This document shows, one piece after another, positions 17,699 through 25,735 of a stretch of 64,000 nt of DNA (the first letter of the stretch is position 1; each line of letters begins with the position of its first letter). Where the stretch lies: positions 62,001 to 126,000 of the forward strand of contig CAKUZR010000006.1 in the NCBI GenBank assembly GCA_934718065.1, in the 5' to 3' direction. The translations under genes were made by a program, and so were the position numbers. The notes under the pieces are model-generated. The model saw only the letters and a program-made list of their open reading frames with translations. It was not told the DNA's origin and did not search any database. The DNA is from an uncultured Treponema sp. GTDB taxonomy: Bacteria; Spirochaetota; Spirochaetia; Treponematales; Treponemataceae.

Positions 17699-18478
17699 AT
17701 GAAAATTGCACTTGTTGGATATGGAAAAATGGGGCACATGATTGCGGAATGTGCAAAAAATCTTGGACACGAAATAGTTGCGGCGGTTGACGTGGTTTCA
17801 GAGGACGCGACTGTTAAAGTTCCGTCCGGCGACTACGAGGCAGTTGCCCGCGCGGTAAAATCCAGCGGCGCGGAGGGCGTTATTGAGTTCAGCCATCCTA
17901 CAGCGGTCATGGGAAATATAAAGGCTCTCCTTCCTTTGGGGCTCCCGGTTGTAGTTGGAACAACAGGCTGGAACGACAAATACGACGAAGTGAACAAACT
18001 TGCCGCTGACTGCGGTGGAACAATTATGACATCCTCGAATTTTTCAATCGGTGTGAATATGCTTTACAAAATCGTTGCAGAAGCCGTAAAAATCATGGAG
18101 CAGTGGCCGGAATACGACATCGCTACCTGGGAGGCTCACCACAACCAGAAGGCGGACAGCCCGTCCGGAACTGCGCTTACGCTGGCCCAGACAATTCTTG
18201 CGAACACAAAGAAAAAAACAGAAATCGTTACGGACGCATTCCACGAAAAGCCGAAGCCGGAGCAGCTGCACGTTTCTTCAACACGCTGCGGCTCGATTCC
18301 GGGAACGCACACAGTCTTTTTTGACAGCAAGGCGGACACAATTGAAATTACGCACCGCGCGCGAAGCCGTGAAGGTTTTGCGGTTGGAGCGGTTCACGCG
18401 CTGGAAAAACTTTCAGAAGCGGTAAAAACAGGCGCTTTGAAAAAGGGCGCGCTCTACACGATGAAAGATTTGTTCTGA
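17699..18478 (+). CDS. dapB: 4-hydroxy-tetrahydrodipicolinate reductase
   Basis: The 259-residue protein begins MKIALVGYGKMGHMI, a Rossmann NAD(P)H-binding loop, and has GTTGW and SSNFSIGVNM. The catalytic block EAHHNQKADSPSGTALTL contains the HHxxKxDxPSGTA motif. It reduces the dapA-route product toward diaminopimelate, needed for lysine and peptidoglycan (or its spirochaete variant). GGAAGG six bases before the ATG is a clear ribosome-binding site. With lysC it forms a two-gene unit bounded by inverted repeat copies; dapA is not in the window. Confidence 0.95.
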   Translation: MKIALVGYGKMGHMIAECAKNLGHEIVAAVDVVSEDATVKVPSGDYEAVARAVKSSGAEGVIEFSHPTAVMGNIKALLPLGLPVVVGTTGWNDKYDEVNKLAADCGGTIMTSSNFSIGVNMLYKIVAEAVKIMEQWPEYDIATWEAHHNQKADSPSGTALTLAQTILANTKKKTEIVTDAFHEKPKPEQLHVSSTRCGSIPGTHTVFFDSKADTIEITHRARSREGFAVGAVHALEKLSEAVKTGALKKGALYTMKDLF

Positions 18479-18787
18479 TTTTTCTTTTTTTTGGGCGCAA
18501 ATTTCTTCCGCAACGGGCTTTCCACCGTTCCGGCTTGCGCCTCATTGCGCCGTCCGCACTGCGTGCTGCCTTTGCAACTTGCCTGCGGCAAGCGGTTACA
18601 ATCCCGCGCAAGTTCCTTCCCGGAATTTTTGTTTTGTGCGCGGAATTTTTGCGGGGCGTTGCGGGGCTGCGTTTTTTTTACTCTTTGCTGAAGTTTCGCA
18701 TGGCAGCCCCGCTGGGTGGGGTAGACGAAAAGCCTGCTTAGCGGAGCGGGCTGGCTTTGAGGCGTAGGGCGGGGCTCCGCCCTTCTT
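18479..18787. other. 309-nt intergenic region made of two dispersed repeats
   Basis: No gene is seen. The interval is almost completely filled by repeat family A copy 2 (18493-18613) and repeat family B copy 1 (about 18715-18789). The latter ends in a terminator-like GC hairpin. Overlapping short ORFs here are low-complexity readings of the repeats. Confidence 0.8.
18493..18613 (-). repeat. Dispersed repeat family A, copy 2 (inverted)
   Basis: The reverse complement of this segment matches 16152-16260 over nearly its whole length. Relative to copy 1 it has an additional GC-rich stretch in the middle. It starts 15 nt after the dapB stop. Confidence 0.9.
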
Positions 18788-18789
18788 TT
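18715..18789 (+). repeat. Dispersed repeat family B, copy 1
   Basis: It shares GGGTAGACGAAAAG, GCGGAGCGGG and TTTGAGGCGTAGGGCGGG with copy 2 at 38945-39022, in the same order and on the same strand. Confidence 0.85.
18767..18789 (+). terminator. Terminator-like hairpin ending repeat B copy 1
   Basis: GGGCGG-GGCT-CCGCCC is followed by TTCTTTT. It could end the lysC-dapB transcript, and overlaps the end of the convergent membrane-protein gene. Confidence 0.55.
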
Positions 18790-19483
18790 AAAATACCATC
18801 AATGAAAATCCGGCGGTTACAAAAAACTGTCCGGCAATGTATAAAATCATTCTGAAAACGCGGTCTTTCGCGCTTGCCTTTATAAAAAATCCTTTTACAA
18901 TAAGCGCCTGGGCTGCGGCTAAAATTGTGCATCCTGCAAAAAGCAGCGCGGAATAAAGCCTGGGCTGCCCGAAAAGCGTAAGAACCGAGCCGTAGTGAAG
19001 AACCATCAGCGGCGCAATGAAAAGAACTGTTCCGGCGGTTTTGAGCGCGTTTCTTTTTCCGATTGCGAAAATATAATATAGAACAAAAAGCGCGATGTAT
19101 GCTGCGAAAATCGCGGCGATAATCCACGGGGAAAAGCTGAAAAGCCTGAACGACGGGCGAATCAGCATTATGTAGCTTAAAAAGCTCGCCACAAAAAATA
19201 TTGCGCAGGCAACCACGTTTTTTCTTTTTTTCGGCAGGAACTGAAGGCACGCGCCGGTAAGCCCGAAGATTGTCGCGGCGGAAATCCAGACAATTATTGT
19301 TATTGAGTCCGGCACAAGCGGAACCAGAACCATCAGCCATGCGGCTAGCAGAAACGCGTGCATGCACGGAGCCGCAATGTATTCCATCAGGGAAATTTTC
19401 TTGTGGTAGCCGATGATTTCCACAACTGCGCTTGCAATGAAAAGCGCGGTGAATATTAAAAATAAAATGTTAAAAATGCTCAT
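18788..19483 (-). CDS. Eight-helix membrane protein, possibly YhhN/TMEM86-like
   Basis: This 231-residue protein is almost entirely hydrophobic, with about eight predicted transmembrane helices and short basic loops (LPKKRKN, IGKRNALK). The overall length and layout, plus a final YIAGQFFVTAGFSL that resembles the YhhN C-terminal helix (YFAGHFLI...), suggest the YhhN/lysoplasmalogenase-like family. The conserved acidic and histidine positions of that family are not clearly present, so function is open. It is transcribed divergently from oadGAB; TGTTATAAT about 12 nt before its ATG is a likely extended -10. No ribosome-binding site is evident. Confidence 0.55.
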   Translation of the reverse strand: MSIFNILFLIFTALFIASAVVEIIGYHKKISLMEYIAAPCMHAFLLAAWLMVLVPLVPDSITIIVWISAATIFGLTGACLQFLPKKRKNVVACAIFFVASFLSYIMLIRPSFRLFSFSPWIIAAIFAAYIALFVLYYIFAIGKRNALKTAGTVLFIAPLMVLHYGSVLTLFGQPRLYSALLFAGCTILAAAQALIVKGFFIKASAKDRVFRMILYIAGQFFVTAGFSLMVF

Positions 19484-19511
19484 AATTTGGTTTTGATTAT
19501 AACACGATTTA

Positions 19512-19540
19512 TTGAAAAATAGGTTGGATTCTTTTATAAT
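19512..19540 (+). promoter_or_regulatory. Promoter of oadGAB
   Basis: TTGAAA at 19512-19517, a 17-bp spacer and TATAAT at 19535-19540 make a near-consensus promoter. Transcription should begin near 19547, inside the dyad at 19541-19574. Confidence 0.8.
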
Positions 19541-19574
19541 TTAGGAAATATTTTGTTTTTCAAAATAGTCCTAA
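19541..19574 (+). promoter_or_regulatory. Operator-like dyad / leader hairpin at the oad transcription start
   Basis: Nested inverted arms TTAGGA...TCCTAA and ATTTTG...CAAAAT surround a TTTTT loop. The dyad abuts the -10 box, so it overlaps the predicted transcription start and ends 14 nt before the oadG ATG. It could be a repressor operator or an mRNA stem-loop just ahead of the ribosome-binding site. Confidence 0.6.
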
Positions 19575-19588
19575 TTTCAGGAGGATAT

Positions 19589-19864
19589 ATGACAATTTCT
19601 CAGATGCTCGGGCAGAGCGGTCTTTTGACTTTGCTGGGTATGGCTGTTGTATTCGCTTTTATAATCATCTTGATTGTCTGCATGAATATTCTTCATTGTG
19701 TTGTTCACGCGCTCAAGCTGGATAAAGACGAAGTTAAACCTGCTGCGAAGGCGGCTCCGAAGGTTGCTGCAAAAACTGTTTCCGTGGCTGCGAATAATGC
19801 TGTTGACAAGAAGGCAATAATTGCCGCGATCGCTATGGCGGTTCATGAAAAAGAGAACAATTAA
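19589..19864 (+). CDS. oadG: Oxaloacetate decarboxylase gamma subunit (OadG-like)
   Basis: The 91-residue protein has one N-terminal membrane helix (GLLTLLGMAVVFAFIIILIVCMNILH) and an Ala/Lys/Pro-rich cytoplasmic tail, the typical OadG layout. OadG anchors and assembles the alpha and beta subunits of the sodium-pumping decarboxylase. Sequence conservation in this family is low, so the call leans on size, topology and position before oadA and oadB. AGGAGG seven bases before the ATG at 19589 places the start; an upstream in-frame codon at 19553 lacks a ribosome-binding site. Confidence 0.85.
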   Translation: MTISQMLGQSGLLTLLGMAVVFAFIIILIVCMNILHCVVHALKLDKDEVKPAAKAAPKVAAKTVSVAANNAVDKKAIIAAIAMAVHEKENN

Positions 19865-19883
19865 ATAAGAGGTAAAATTAAAA

Positions 19884-21962
19884 ATGGCTAAAGTAGGAAT
19901 TACAGAACTTGCAATCCGTGACGCGCACCAGTCGCTTCACGCTACTCGTATGACAACGGCAGATATGCTTCCTGCATGTCCAATGCTTGATAAAATCGGT
20001 TATAAATTTATTGAAGGATGGGGCGGCGCAACTTACGACTCGTGCATCCGCTTCTTGAATGAAGATCCTTGGGACCGCCTTAGAAAGCTTCACGCGGCGC
20101 TTCCGAACAACAAGATTATGATGCTTTTGCGCGCGCAGAACCTTCTTGGATACCGCCACTATGCTGACGATGTTGTTCAGAAATTCGTTGAGACTGCCGC
20201 GAAGAACGGAATCGATGTGTTCCGAATTTTTGATGCCTGCAACGACCCTCGCAATATGGAATGCGCTACAAAGGCTGCCAAGAAAACTGGAAAGCATGTT
20301 CAGATGGCTATTTCGTATGCGGTTACTCCTTACCACACAATTGAAAAGTATGCCGAGCTTGCAAAAACTTACGCTGACTTCGGTGCGGACTCAATTTGTA
20401 TCAAGGATATGTCAGGTCTTTTGAAGCCTTACGTTGCGTACGATCTGGTAAAGGCAATCAAGGCGAAAGTTGATCTTCCTGTTGAAATCCATTCCCATGC
20501 CACAACTGGTCTTTCAGTTGCTACTTTGCTGAAGGCTGCCGAGGCTGGCGCAGATATTCTTGACACAGCGATTTCCTCAATGTCGATGGGAACTTCACAT
20601 TCTCCTACAGAAACTGTTGTTGAAATGCTTAAAGGCACTGACCTGGACACTGAGCTTGACACAAAGGCTCTTCTTGAAATTGCGGCTTATTTCCGCGAAA
20701 TCAGAAAGCACTACGCTTCGCTTGAATCAAAATTCCTTGGTGCGGACACACGAATCCTTGTTTCCCAGGTTCCGGGCGGAATGCTTTCAAACCTTGAAAA
20801 CCAGCTGAAGCAGCAGGGCGCGGGCGACAAAATGGATGAAGTTCTTGCAGAGCTTCCGCGCGTTCACAAGGATGCTGGATACGTTCCTCTTGTAACACCG
20901 ACTTCTCAGATTGTTGGAACTCAGGCTGTAATGAATGTTCTTATGGGCCGCTACACAACAATGACTCAGGATTTCAGAAATCTTCTTGTAGGACGATTCG
21001 GAAAGCTTCCGGCTGATCCAAATCCTGATTTGGTAAAGAAAGCTCTTGAACAGAACAAGATGGAAAAGGTTGTGACTTGCCGTCCGGCAGACCTTATCGA
21101 GCCGGAATGGGACAAAATGCTTGAAGAGTCAAAGAAGAACGGCGGTGACGGTTCTGACGAGGATGCTCTTACTTATGCTATGTTCCCGAACGTTGCTCCA
21201 AAATTCTTTGCGGAACGTTCTAAAGGCCCGGTTGATGCTGAAACAGCTTTCGGCGCGAAGAAAGAGGCTCCGGCTGCACCAAAAGCGGCTTCAAACGGCG
21301 GTTCTTATTCAATCACTGTGAACGGAACTTCTTACAATGTAACTTCAGACGGAAAAGGCAATATCAATGTAAATGGAACTGCTTACAACGTTGCGTTCGG
21401 AAAACCTGGCGCGGCTCCGGCAGCCTCAGCGGCTCCAGCGGCAGCTCCTGTTGTAACCGGCGGAACTGAGATTCCTTCACCTGTTGCCGGAACACTTTTG
21501 CGCTATGCTGTTGATTCCGGTGCTTCTGTAAAACGCGGAGACACAGTGATTGTCCTTGAATCAATGAAAATGGAGCTTGAGGTAAAAGCCCCTGCTGACG
21601 GTGTCGTGACATTCTCTGTTCAGCCTGGCTCACAGGTTTCTGCCGGACAGTCCCTTGGTTCTGTAGGCGGTGCTGTTTCTGCGCCGGCTGCTCCTGCAAA
21701 AACTAAGGCTGCTGAGTCTGCTCCTGTCGCTGCGCCTGCCGCAGCTGGTTCTGGAGCACCTGTTCCTTCTCCGGTTGCTGGAACTTTGCTGAAATACGCA
21801 GTTTCAGAAGGTTCTTCTGTAAACAAAGGCGATACAGTTGTAATCCTTGAATCAATGAAAATGGAGCTTGAAGTAAAAGCGCCGGCCGCTGGAAAAATTC
21901 ATTTTGTGGCTGCCACAGGTTCTCAGGTTGCAAATGGTCAGACTCTTGCTGAAATTCAGTAA
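19884..21962 (+). CDS. oadA: Oxaloacetate decarboxylase alpha subunit with two tandem biotinyl domains
   Basis: Residues 1 to about 450 are the carboxyltransferase domain (ITELAIRDAHQSLHATRMTT, DACNDPRN, CIKDMSGLL, EIHSHATTG), which transfers CO2 from oxaloacetate to biotin. A linker contains NGTSYNV/NGTAYNV. Two biotinyl-lipoyl domains follow, each with the ESMKMELEV motif; the biotin-accepting lysines are K562 and K659, 97 residues apart, joined by an Ala/Pro-rich linker. OadA normally carries one such domain. The enzyme couples decarboxylation to sodium export with OadB and OadG. Related family members act on pyruvate or methylmalonyl-CoA; gene order here favours Oad. Confidence 0.93.
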   Translation: MAKVGITELAIRDAHQSLHATRMTTADMLPACPMLDKIGYKFIEGWGGATYDSCIRFLNEDPWDRLRKLHAALPNNKIMMLLRAQNLLGYRHYADDVVQKFVETAAKNGIDVFRIFDACNDPRNMECATKAAKKTGKHVQMAISYAVTPYHTIEKYAELAKTYADFGADSICIKDMSGLLKPYVAYDLVKAIKAKVDLPVEIHSHATTGLSVATLLKAAEAGADILDTAISSMSMGTSHSPTETVVEMLKGTDLDTELDTKALLEIAAYFREIRKHYASLESKFLGADTRILVSQVPGGMLSNLENQLKQQGAGDKMDEVLAELPRVHKDAGYVPLVTPTSQIVGTQAVMNVLMGRYTTMTQDFRNLLVGRFGKLPADPNPDLVKKALEQNKMEKVVTCRPADLIEPEWDKMLEESKKNGGDGSDEDALTYAMFPNVAPKFFAERSKGPVDAETAFGAKKEAPAAPKAASNGGSYSITVNGTSYNVTSDGKGNINVNGTAYNVAFGKPGAAPAASAAPAAAPVVTGGTEIPSPVAGTLLRYAVDSGASVKRGDTVIVLESMKMELEVKAPADGVVTFSVQPGSQVSAGQSLGSVGGAVSAPAAPAKTKAAESAPVAAPAAAGSGAPVPSPVAGTLLKYAVSEGSSVNKGDTVVILESMKMELEVKAPAAGKIHFVAATGSQVANGQTLAEIQ

Positions 21963-21989
21963 GGTTTAAGTTACTTTTCGAGGAACATA

Positions 21990-23435
21990 ATGCTTAATAA
22001 TACAAAAACTGATACAAGAAAAATTGCTTTTATCATGCTTGCGATTATGGCGGCGGCTTCGGTTGTGTCTATTGGAACAAAAGCTTTTGCCCAGGACACG
22101 GCGGTGGCTGCGGAAGCTCCGGCTGGCATGGAAAGAGTTATTCCAGGAACTGAAAACTGGAATGGAAAATATGATATTTCTGCAGGCTCATTCTTCAGCA
22201 ATTTGTGGCATACAACCGGAATTTACAAGATGATTCATACTGAAACTCCGGAAGAAGCTGCCGCTGCGCAGGCTGAGGAAGCTGCTGAAGAGTCAAAGAA
22301 AAATGAAAGCGCAAGCGTGTTTGCAAAAACAGCTCCGGGCTGGCAGTATCTTCTGATGATTGCAATAGGATTTCTTATTGTTTATCTTGGCGCGGGACGT
22401 GGATTTGAGCCGCTTCTTCTTATTCCTATCGGATTCGGCACAATTCTTGTGAACATTCCGGGCGCAGGAATGGGAAACGCTCCTGACGGAATGCTGAACA
22501 TTATTTACAATGCCGGCGTTGGAAACGAATTCTTCCCTATGCTCATATTCATGGGAATCGGCGCAATGACTGACTTCGGCCCGCTTATTGCAAACCCGAA
22601 GATGGCTCTGCTTGGCGGCGCGGCTCAGTTCGGCGTGTTCTTCACGCTTTTCGGAGTTTCCCTGCTGAACCTTATTCCTGGAGTTTTTGACTACAACATT
22701 CTTCAGTCTTGCGCGATTGCCATTATCGGCGGCGCGGACGGTCCTACTTCAATTTATGTTTCAGGAAAACTTGCGCCTGAGCTTATGGCTGTAATTGCGG
22801 TTGCGGCGTATTCGTACATGGCTCTTGTTCCGATGATTCAGCCGCCGATTATGCGCGCCCTTACAACAAAGCACGAGCGCGAAATCCGCATGGAGCAGCT
22901 TCGTCCTGTTTCAAAGGCTGAAAAGCTTCTGTTCCCGCTTGTTCTTCTTGCGGTTACAATTCTTCTGCTTCCTTCTGCCGCTCCGCTTATTGGTATGCTT
23001 GCGTTCGGAAATTTTGTAAAGCAGTGCGGAGTTGCGGAACGCCTTTCAAAGACTATGGAAAACGAAATGATGAATATTGTTTCAATTCTTCTTTCTCTTG
23101 GCGTTGGAAGCCAGATGACTCCGGAAAAAATTATAAACGGACGTTCGCTGGGAATTATTCTTCTTGGACTTATTGCTTTTGCGGTTGCAACGGCAGGCGG
23201 TGTTCTTATGGCAAAACTTATGAACCTTTTCCTTCCGAAAGGAAAGAAAATCAATCCGCTTATTGGTTCGGCTGGTGTTTCAGCAGTTCCGATGGCGGCC
23301 CGTGTTTCAAACAAGCTTGGCCAGGAATACGACCCGATGAATTTCCTTCTGATGCACGCTATGGGACCTAATGTTTCCGGCGTAATTGGAACGGCGATTG
23401 CCGCAGGTGTGTTCATCGCAACATTCGCAAGATAA
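21990..23435 (+). CDS. oadB: Oxaloacetate decarboxylase beta subunit with N-terminal extension
   Basis: Residues from about 115 onward form the OadB/MmdB sodium-transporting subunit, with [30 protein letters not shown], and a C-terminal [15 protein letters not shown]...[18 protein letters not shown]. These are the conserved sodium- and carboxybiotin-related segments. The total of 481 residues exceeds the usual 430 or so because of an added N-terminal helix ([23 protein letters not shown], which could be a signal peptide) and an Ala/Glu-rich region. It decarboxylates carboxybiotin and exports Na+. The gene follows oadA by 27 nt and ends in a strong terminator. Confidence 0.95.
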   Translation: MLNNTKTDTRKIAFIMLAIMAAASVVSIGTKAFAQDTAVAAEAPAGMERVIPGTENWNGKYDISAGSFFSNLWHTTGIYKMIHTETPEEAAAAQAEEAAEESKKNESASVFAKTAPGWQYLLMIAIGFLIVYLGAGRGFEPLLLIPIGFGTILVNIPGAGMGNAPDGMLNIIYNAGVGNEFFPMLIFMGIGAMTDFGPLIANPKMALLGGAAQFGVFFTLFGVSLLNLIPGVFDYNILQSCAIAIIGGADGPTSIYVSGKLAPELMAVIAVAAYSYMALVPMIQPPIMRALTTKHEREIRMEQLRPVSKAEKLLFPLVLLAVTILLLPSAAPLIGMLAFGNFVKQCGVAERLSKTMENEMMNIVSILLSLGVGSQMTPEKIINGRSLGIILLGLIAFAVATAGGVLMAKLMNLFLPKGKKINPLIGSAGVSAVPMAARVSNKLGQEYDPMNFLLMHAMGPNVSGVIGTAIAAGVFIATFAR

Positions 23436-23454
23436 AAATATTTCTTTTTTTTAG

Positions 23455-23488
23455 ACGGACATTCATTTTTTGGTGTCCGTTTTTTTTT
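23455..23488 (+). terminator. Rho-independent terminator after oadB
   Basis: ACGGACA and TGTCCGT form a 7-bp stem around a 12-nt loop, followed by eight T residues. It ends the oadGAB operon. Confidence 0.85.
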
Positions 23489-23529
23489 GAGTTGATTTTG
23501 CGCCGGTTTTCAGAAAAAATTATTCAATC

Positions 23530-23558
23530 TTGTAAAAGTTTCTGCCAGCCTTTATACT
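23530..23558 (+). promoter_or_regulatory. Promoter of the parE-like gene, leaderless arrangement
   Basis: TTGTAA at 23530-23535 and TATACT at 23553-23558 are 17 bp apart. The -10 ends seven bases before the ATG at 23566 and no ribosome-binding site exists. Confidence 0.65.
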
Positions 23559-23565
23559 ATACATT

Positions 23566-25455
23566 ATGGGTGAGGAAATTAAGAAAAGAAAATCTGCTGC
23601 GAAACAGAATGACGCTGTTTATGATGAAAGCAGCATTCTGCATTTGGAAGGGCTTGAGCATATCAGGCTTAGACCTGGAATGTATATTGGCTCTTTGGGC
23701 GACGGAACGAATGAAAACGACGGAATTTATATTCTTCTGAAGGAAGGAATTGACAACGCTGTTGATGAATTTTCCCAAGGTTACGGCGACAGAATTGACA
23801 TTCAGATTTCGGAAGACGGCCGCGTGAAAATCCGTGACTACGGCCGCGGAATTCCTCTGGGAAAACTTGAGCAGTGCGTCAGCGATGTGAATACCGGCGC
23901 AAAATATAATAATTCAGTTTTTAAGCAGGCAATCGGAATGAACGGCGTTGGAATCAAGGCCACAAACGCATTGTCTTCTTATTTTAGGGCTGCCTCAATC
24001 CGCGACGGAAAAATGGCCGTTGTTGAATATGAGCGCGGCGTAAAAAAATCTTCAAAAACCGGAGCGGCGAAGCCCGGTGTAAAAAACGGAACTTATCTGG
24101 AATTTGTTCCCGACCACGAAATGTTCGGAAAATTTTCCTATAATATGGAAATGGTTGAAAAACGCCTTTGGTATTACGCTTATTTGAATCCGGGGCTTCA
24201 GATTTACTGCAACGGAAATCTTTTTGCAAGCGAAAAAGGCCTTGAGGATCTTATTGACCACGAAATCGGCGGCGCGGAAAAACCGCTCTACAAGCTTTTC
24301 AACTATAAAGGAAAAAACATTGATTTTGTTCTTGCCCACACAGCCAGCCTTGACAAAGTTATTTATTCATTTGTAAACGGTCAGGTTACTGAAGACGGCG
24401 GAACCCACGTGACTTCGTTTCTGGACGGATTTACCCGCGGAGTAAATTCTTTTTTCAAGAAGGAATATGATGAGAAGGATGTTTCTTCGGGGTTTATTGT
24501 CGCTTTGAAAATTGGGATTGACAATCCGATGTTCACGAGCCAGACAAAAAACAAGCTTGGAAACGTTGAAATCCGCCAGCCTATAATTCAGGAAGTTCAG
24601 CTTGCGGTGGACGACTGGCTCCGCCACAATCCTGAAATTGCCAGTGCGCTTGAAGAAAAAATCATCCGCAACATGAAGGCCCGCGATGAAATAAACAATG
24701 TCACCGCGAAGCAGATCCGTGAGGCGGAACGTTCGGCCACGCTGAAAATCCACAAGCTTTTAGATTGCCGCTACCATCTTCAGGATGGTGAAAAAGGCGC
24801 GAATTCAATGATTTTTATAACGGAAGGTGATTCTGCGACCGGCTCAATGGTGAATTCCCGCGATGTTTCGGTTCAGGCGATATTCAGTTTGCGCGGAAAG
24901 CCGGAAAATATGTTCGGCCGGAAGAAAACTGCGCTTTTTGAAAATGAGGAGCTTAAGAATCTTACTTTGAGCCTTGGCGTTCAGAAAGATGTTGAGGATT
25001 TACGCTACAATAAAATTATAATCGCAACCGATGCTGATAACGACGGATTTCATATCAGAAATCTTGTTATGACATATCTTCTGCTTTATTTTGAGGAGCT
25101 TGTGCTTACCGGACACGTTTTTATCCTGGAAACGCCGCTGTTCCGCGTAAGAAACAAGAAGAAGACGATTTACTGCTATTCTGAGGAAAGCCGCGACAAA
25201 GCCCAGAAGGAGCTTGGCAAAGACTGCGAGACAACGCGCTTCAAGGGGCTTGGTGAAATAAACGGCGATGAATTCGGAATGTTCATCAGGGAGCGAAAGG
25301 AAGGCGAAAGCGAGGATGTTGGAATGCATTTAACGCCGGTTACCGTACAGACGTTGAAAAATGTTCCGAAAGTCCTGGAATTCTACATGGGAAAAAACAC
25401 GCCGGAGCGCAGGGATTTTATTGTTCATCACCTGGCATCTGAAATTGACGCGTGA
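23566..25455 (+). CDS. parE: Type II DNA topoisomerase subunit B (ParE/GyrB family)
   Basis: The 629-residue ATPase subunit contains RLRPGMYIGSLGD, EGIDNAVDEF (GHKL ATP-binding), RDYGRGIPLG and GMNGVGIKATNALS in the GHKL domain. The TOPRIM domain shows FITEGDSATGSM, SLRGKPENMFG and IIIATDADNDGFHIRNL; several of these differ from canonical GyrB (EGDSAGGS, DADVDGSHI), favouring the ParE-like side of the family. It has no catalytic tyrosine, which resides in the A subunit (ParC/GyrA), and no such gene lies in the window. Role: chromosome decatenation or supercoil control. Choice between parE and a second gyrB is made on motif resemblance only. Confidence 0.82.
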   Translation: MGEEIKKRKSAAKQNDAVYDESSILHLEGLEHIRLRPGMYIGSLGDGTNENDGIYILLKEGIDNAVDEFSQGYGDRIDIQISEDGRVKIRDYGRGIPLGKLEQCVSDVNTGAKYNNSVFKQAIGMNGVGIKATNALSSYFRAASIRDGKMAVVEYERGVKKSSKTGAAKPGVKNGTYLEFVPDHEMFGKFSYNMEMVEKRLWYYAYLNPGLQIYCNGNLFASEKGLEDLIDHEIGGAEKPLYKLFNYKGKNIDFVLAHTASLDKVIYSFVNGQVTEDGGTHVTSFLDGFTRGVNSFFKKEYDEKDVSSGFIVALKIGIDNPMFTSQTKNKLGNVEIRQPIIQEVQLAVDDWLRHNPEIASALEEKIIRNMKARDEINNVTAKQIREAERSATLKIHKLLDCRYHLQDGEKGANSMIFITEGDSATGSMVNSRDVSVQAIFSLRGKPENMFGRKKTALFENEELKNLTLSLGVQKDVEDLRYNKIIIATDADNDGFHIRNLVMTYLLLYFEELVLTGHVFILETPLFRVRNKKKTIYCYSEESRDKAQKELGKDCETTRFKGLGEINGDEFGMFIRERKEGESEDVGMHLTPVTVQTLKNVPKVLEFYMGKNTPERRDFIVHHLASEIDA

Positions 25456-25551
25456 TTTTAGCTGGATTATTGGGTTTGTTCTGAAGTTTCTGATGTGGCA
25501 AGGATTGGAAGGGCGCGCGGAGCGCGTTGCGGAATAAAAACGAAGTTTTTG

Positions 25552-25596
25552 TGGAGCAATGGAAGCGAAAGCTGGAACCCTGGAAAGCCTGGTTTT
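25552..25596 (+). repeat. Diverged fragment of dispersed repeat family A
   Basis: The segment with GCAATGGAAGCGAAAGC, GGAACCCTGGAAAGCC and GTTTT lines up with the GCAATGAGGCG..AAGCCGGAAC..TGGAAAGCCCGTT part of family A (best with copy 2 read on its - strand). Similarity is clear but imperfect. Confidence 0.55.
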
Positions 25597-25625
25597 GGCT
25601 GGTGAGCCTGTCGAGCCAGCCAAAA
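25593..25625. repeat. Perfect 10-bp-stem palindrome (REP-like)
   Basis: TTTTGGCTGG and CCAGCCAAAA form a perfect stem around a 13-nt loop containing GAGCCTGTCGAG. A related GGTTCGACAGGTTC lies near 31287-31303. Without a following T run it is more likely a repetitive extragenic palindrome than a terminator, although A/T ends could allow weak termination in either direction. Confidence 0.65.
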
Positions 25626-25641
25626 GCCACCCGAAATATAA

Positions 25642-25676
25642 ATCTTGAAATTTAACCTAGTAGTACATCTTGAAAT
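25642..25676 (+). promoter_or_regulatory. Direct repeat overlapping the MATE gene -35 (possible operator)
   Basis: ATCTTGAAAT occurs at 25642-25651 and again at 25667-25676, 25 bp apart. The second copy covers the putative -35 (TTGAAA, 25670-25675). Confidence 0.4.
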
Positions 25677-25699
25677 ACTGTTTTGTTTGCTGATAGAAT
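25670..25699 (+). promoter_or_regulatory. Promoter of the MATE exporter gene
   Basis: TTGAAA at 25670-25675 and TAGAAT at 25694-25699 are 18 bp apart, about 36 nt before the ATG. AAGGGGGA serves as ribosome-binding site. Confidence 0.5.
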
Positions 25700-25735
25700 C
25701 CATCGTAAAGTGAAATCAAGGGGGATTTCTTTTTT

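Noticed and set aside
18491..18767. Three overlapping short + strand frames after dapB
   Set aside because: All read through dispersed repeats A and B in different frames; none has a start signal or protein-like composition.
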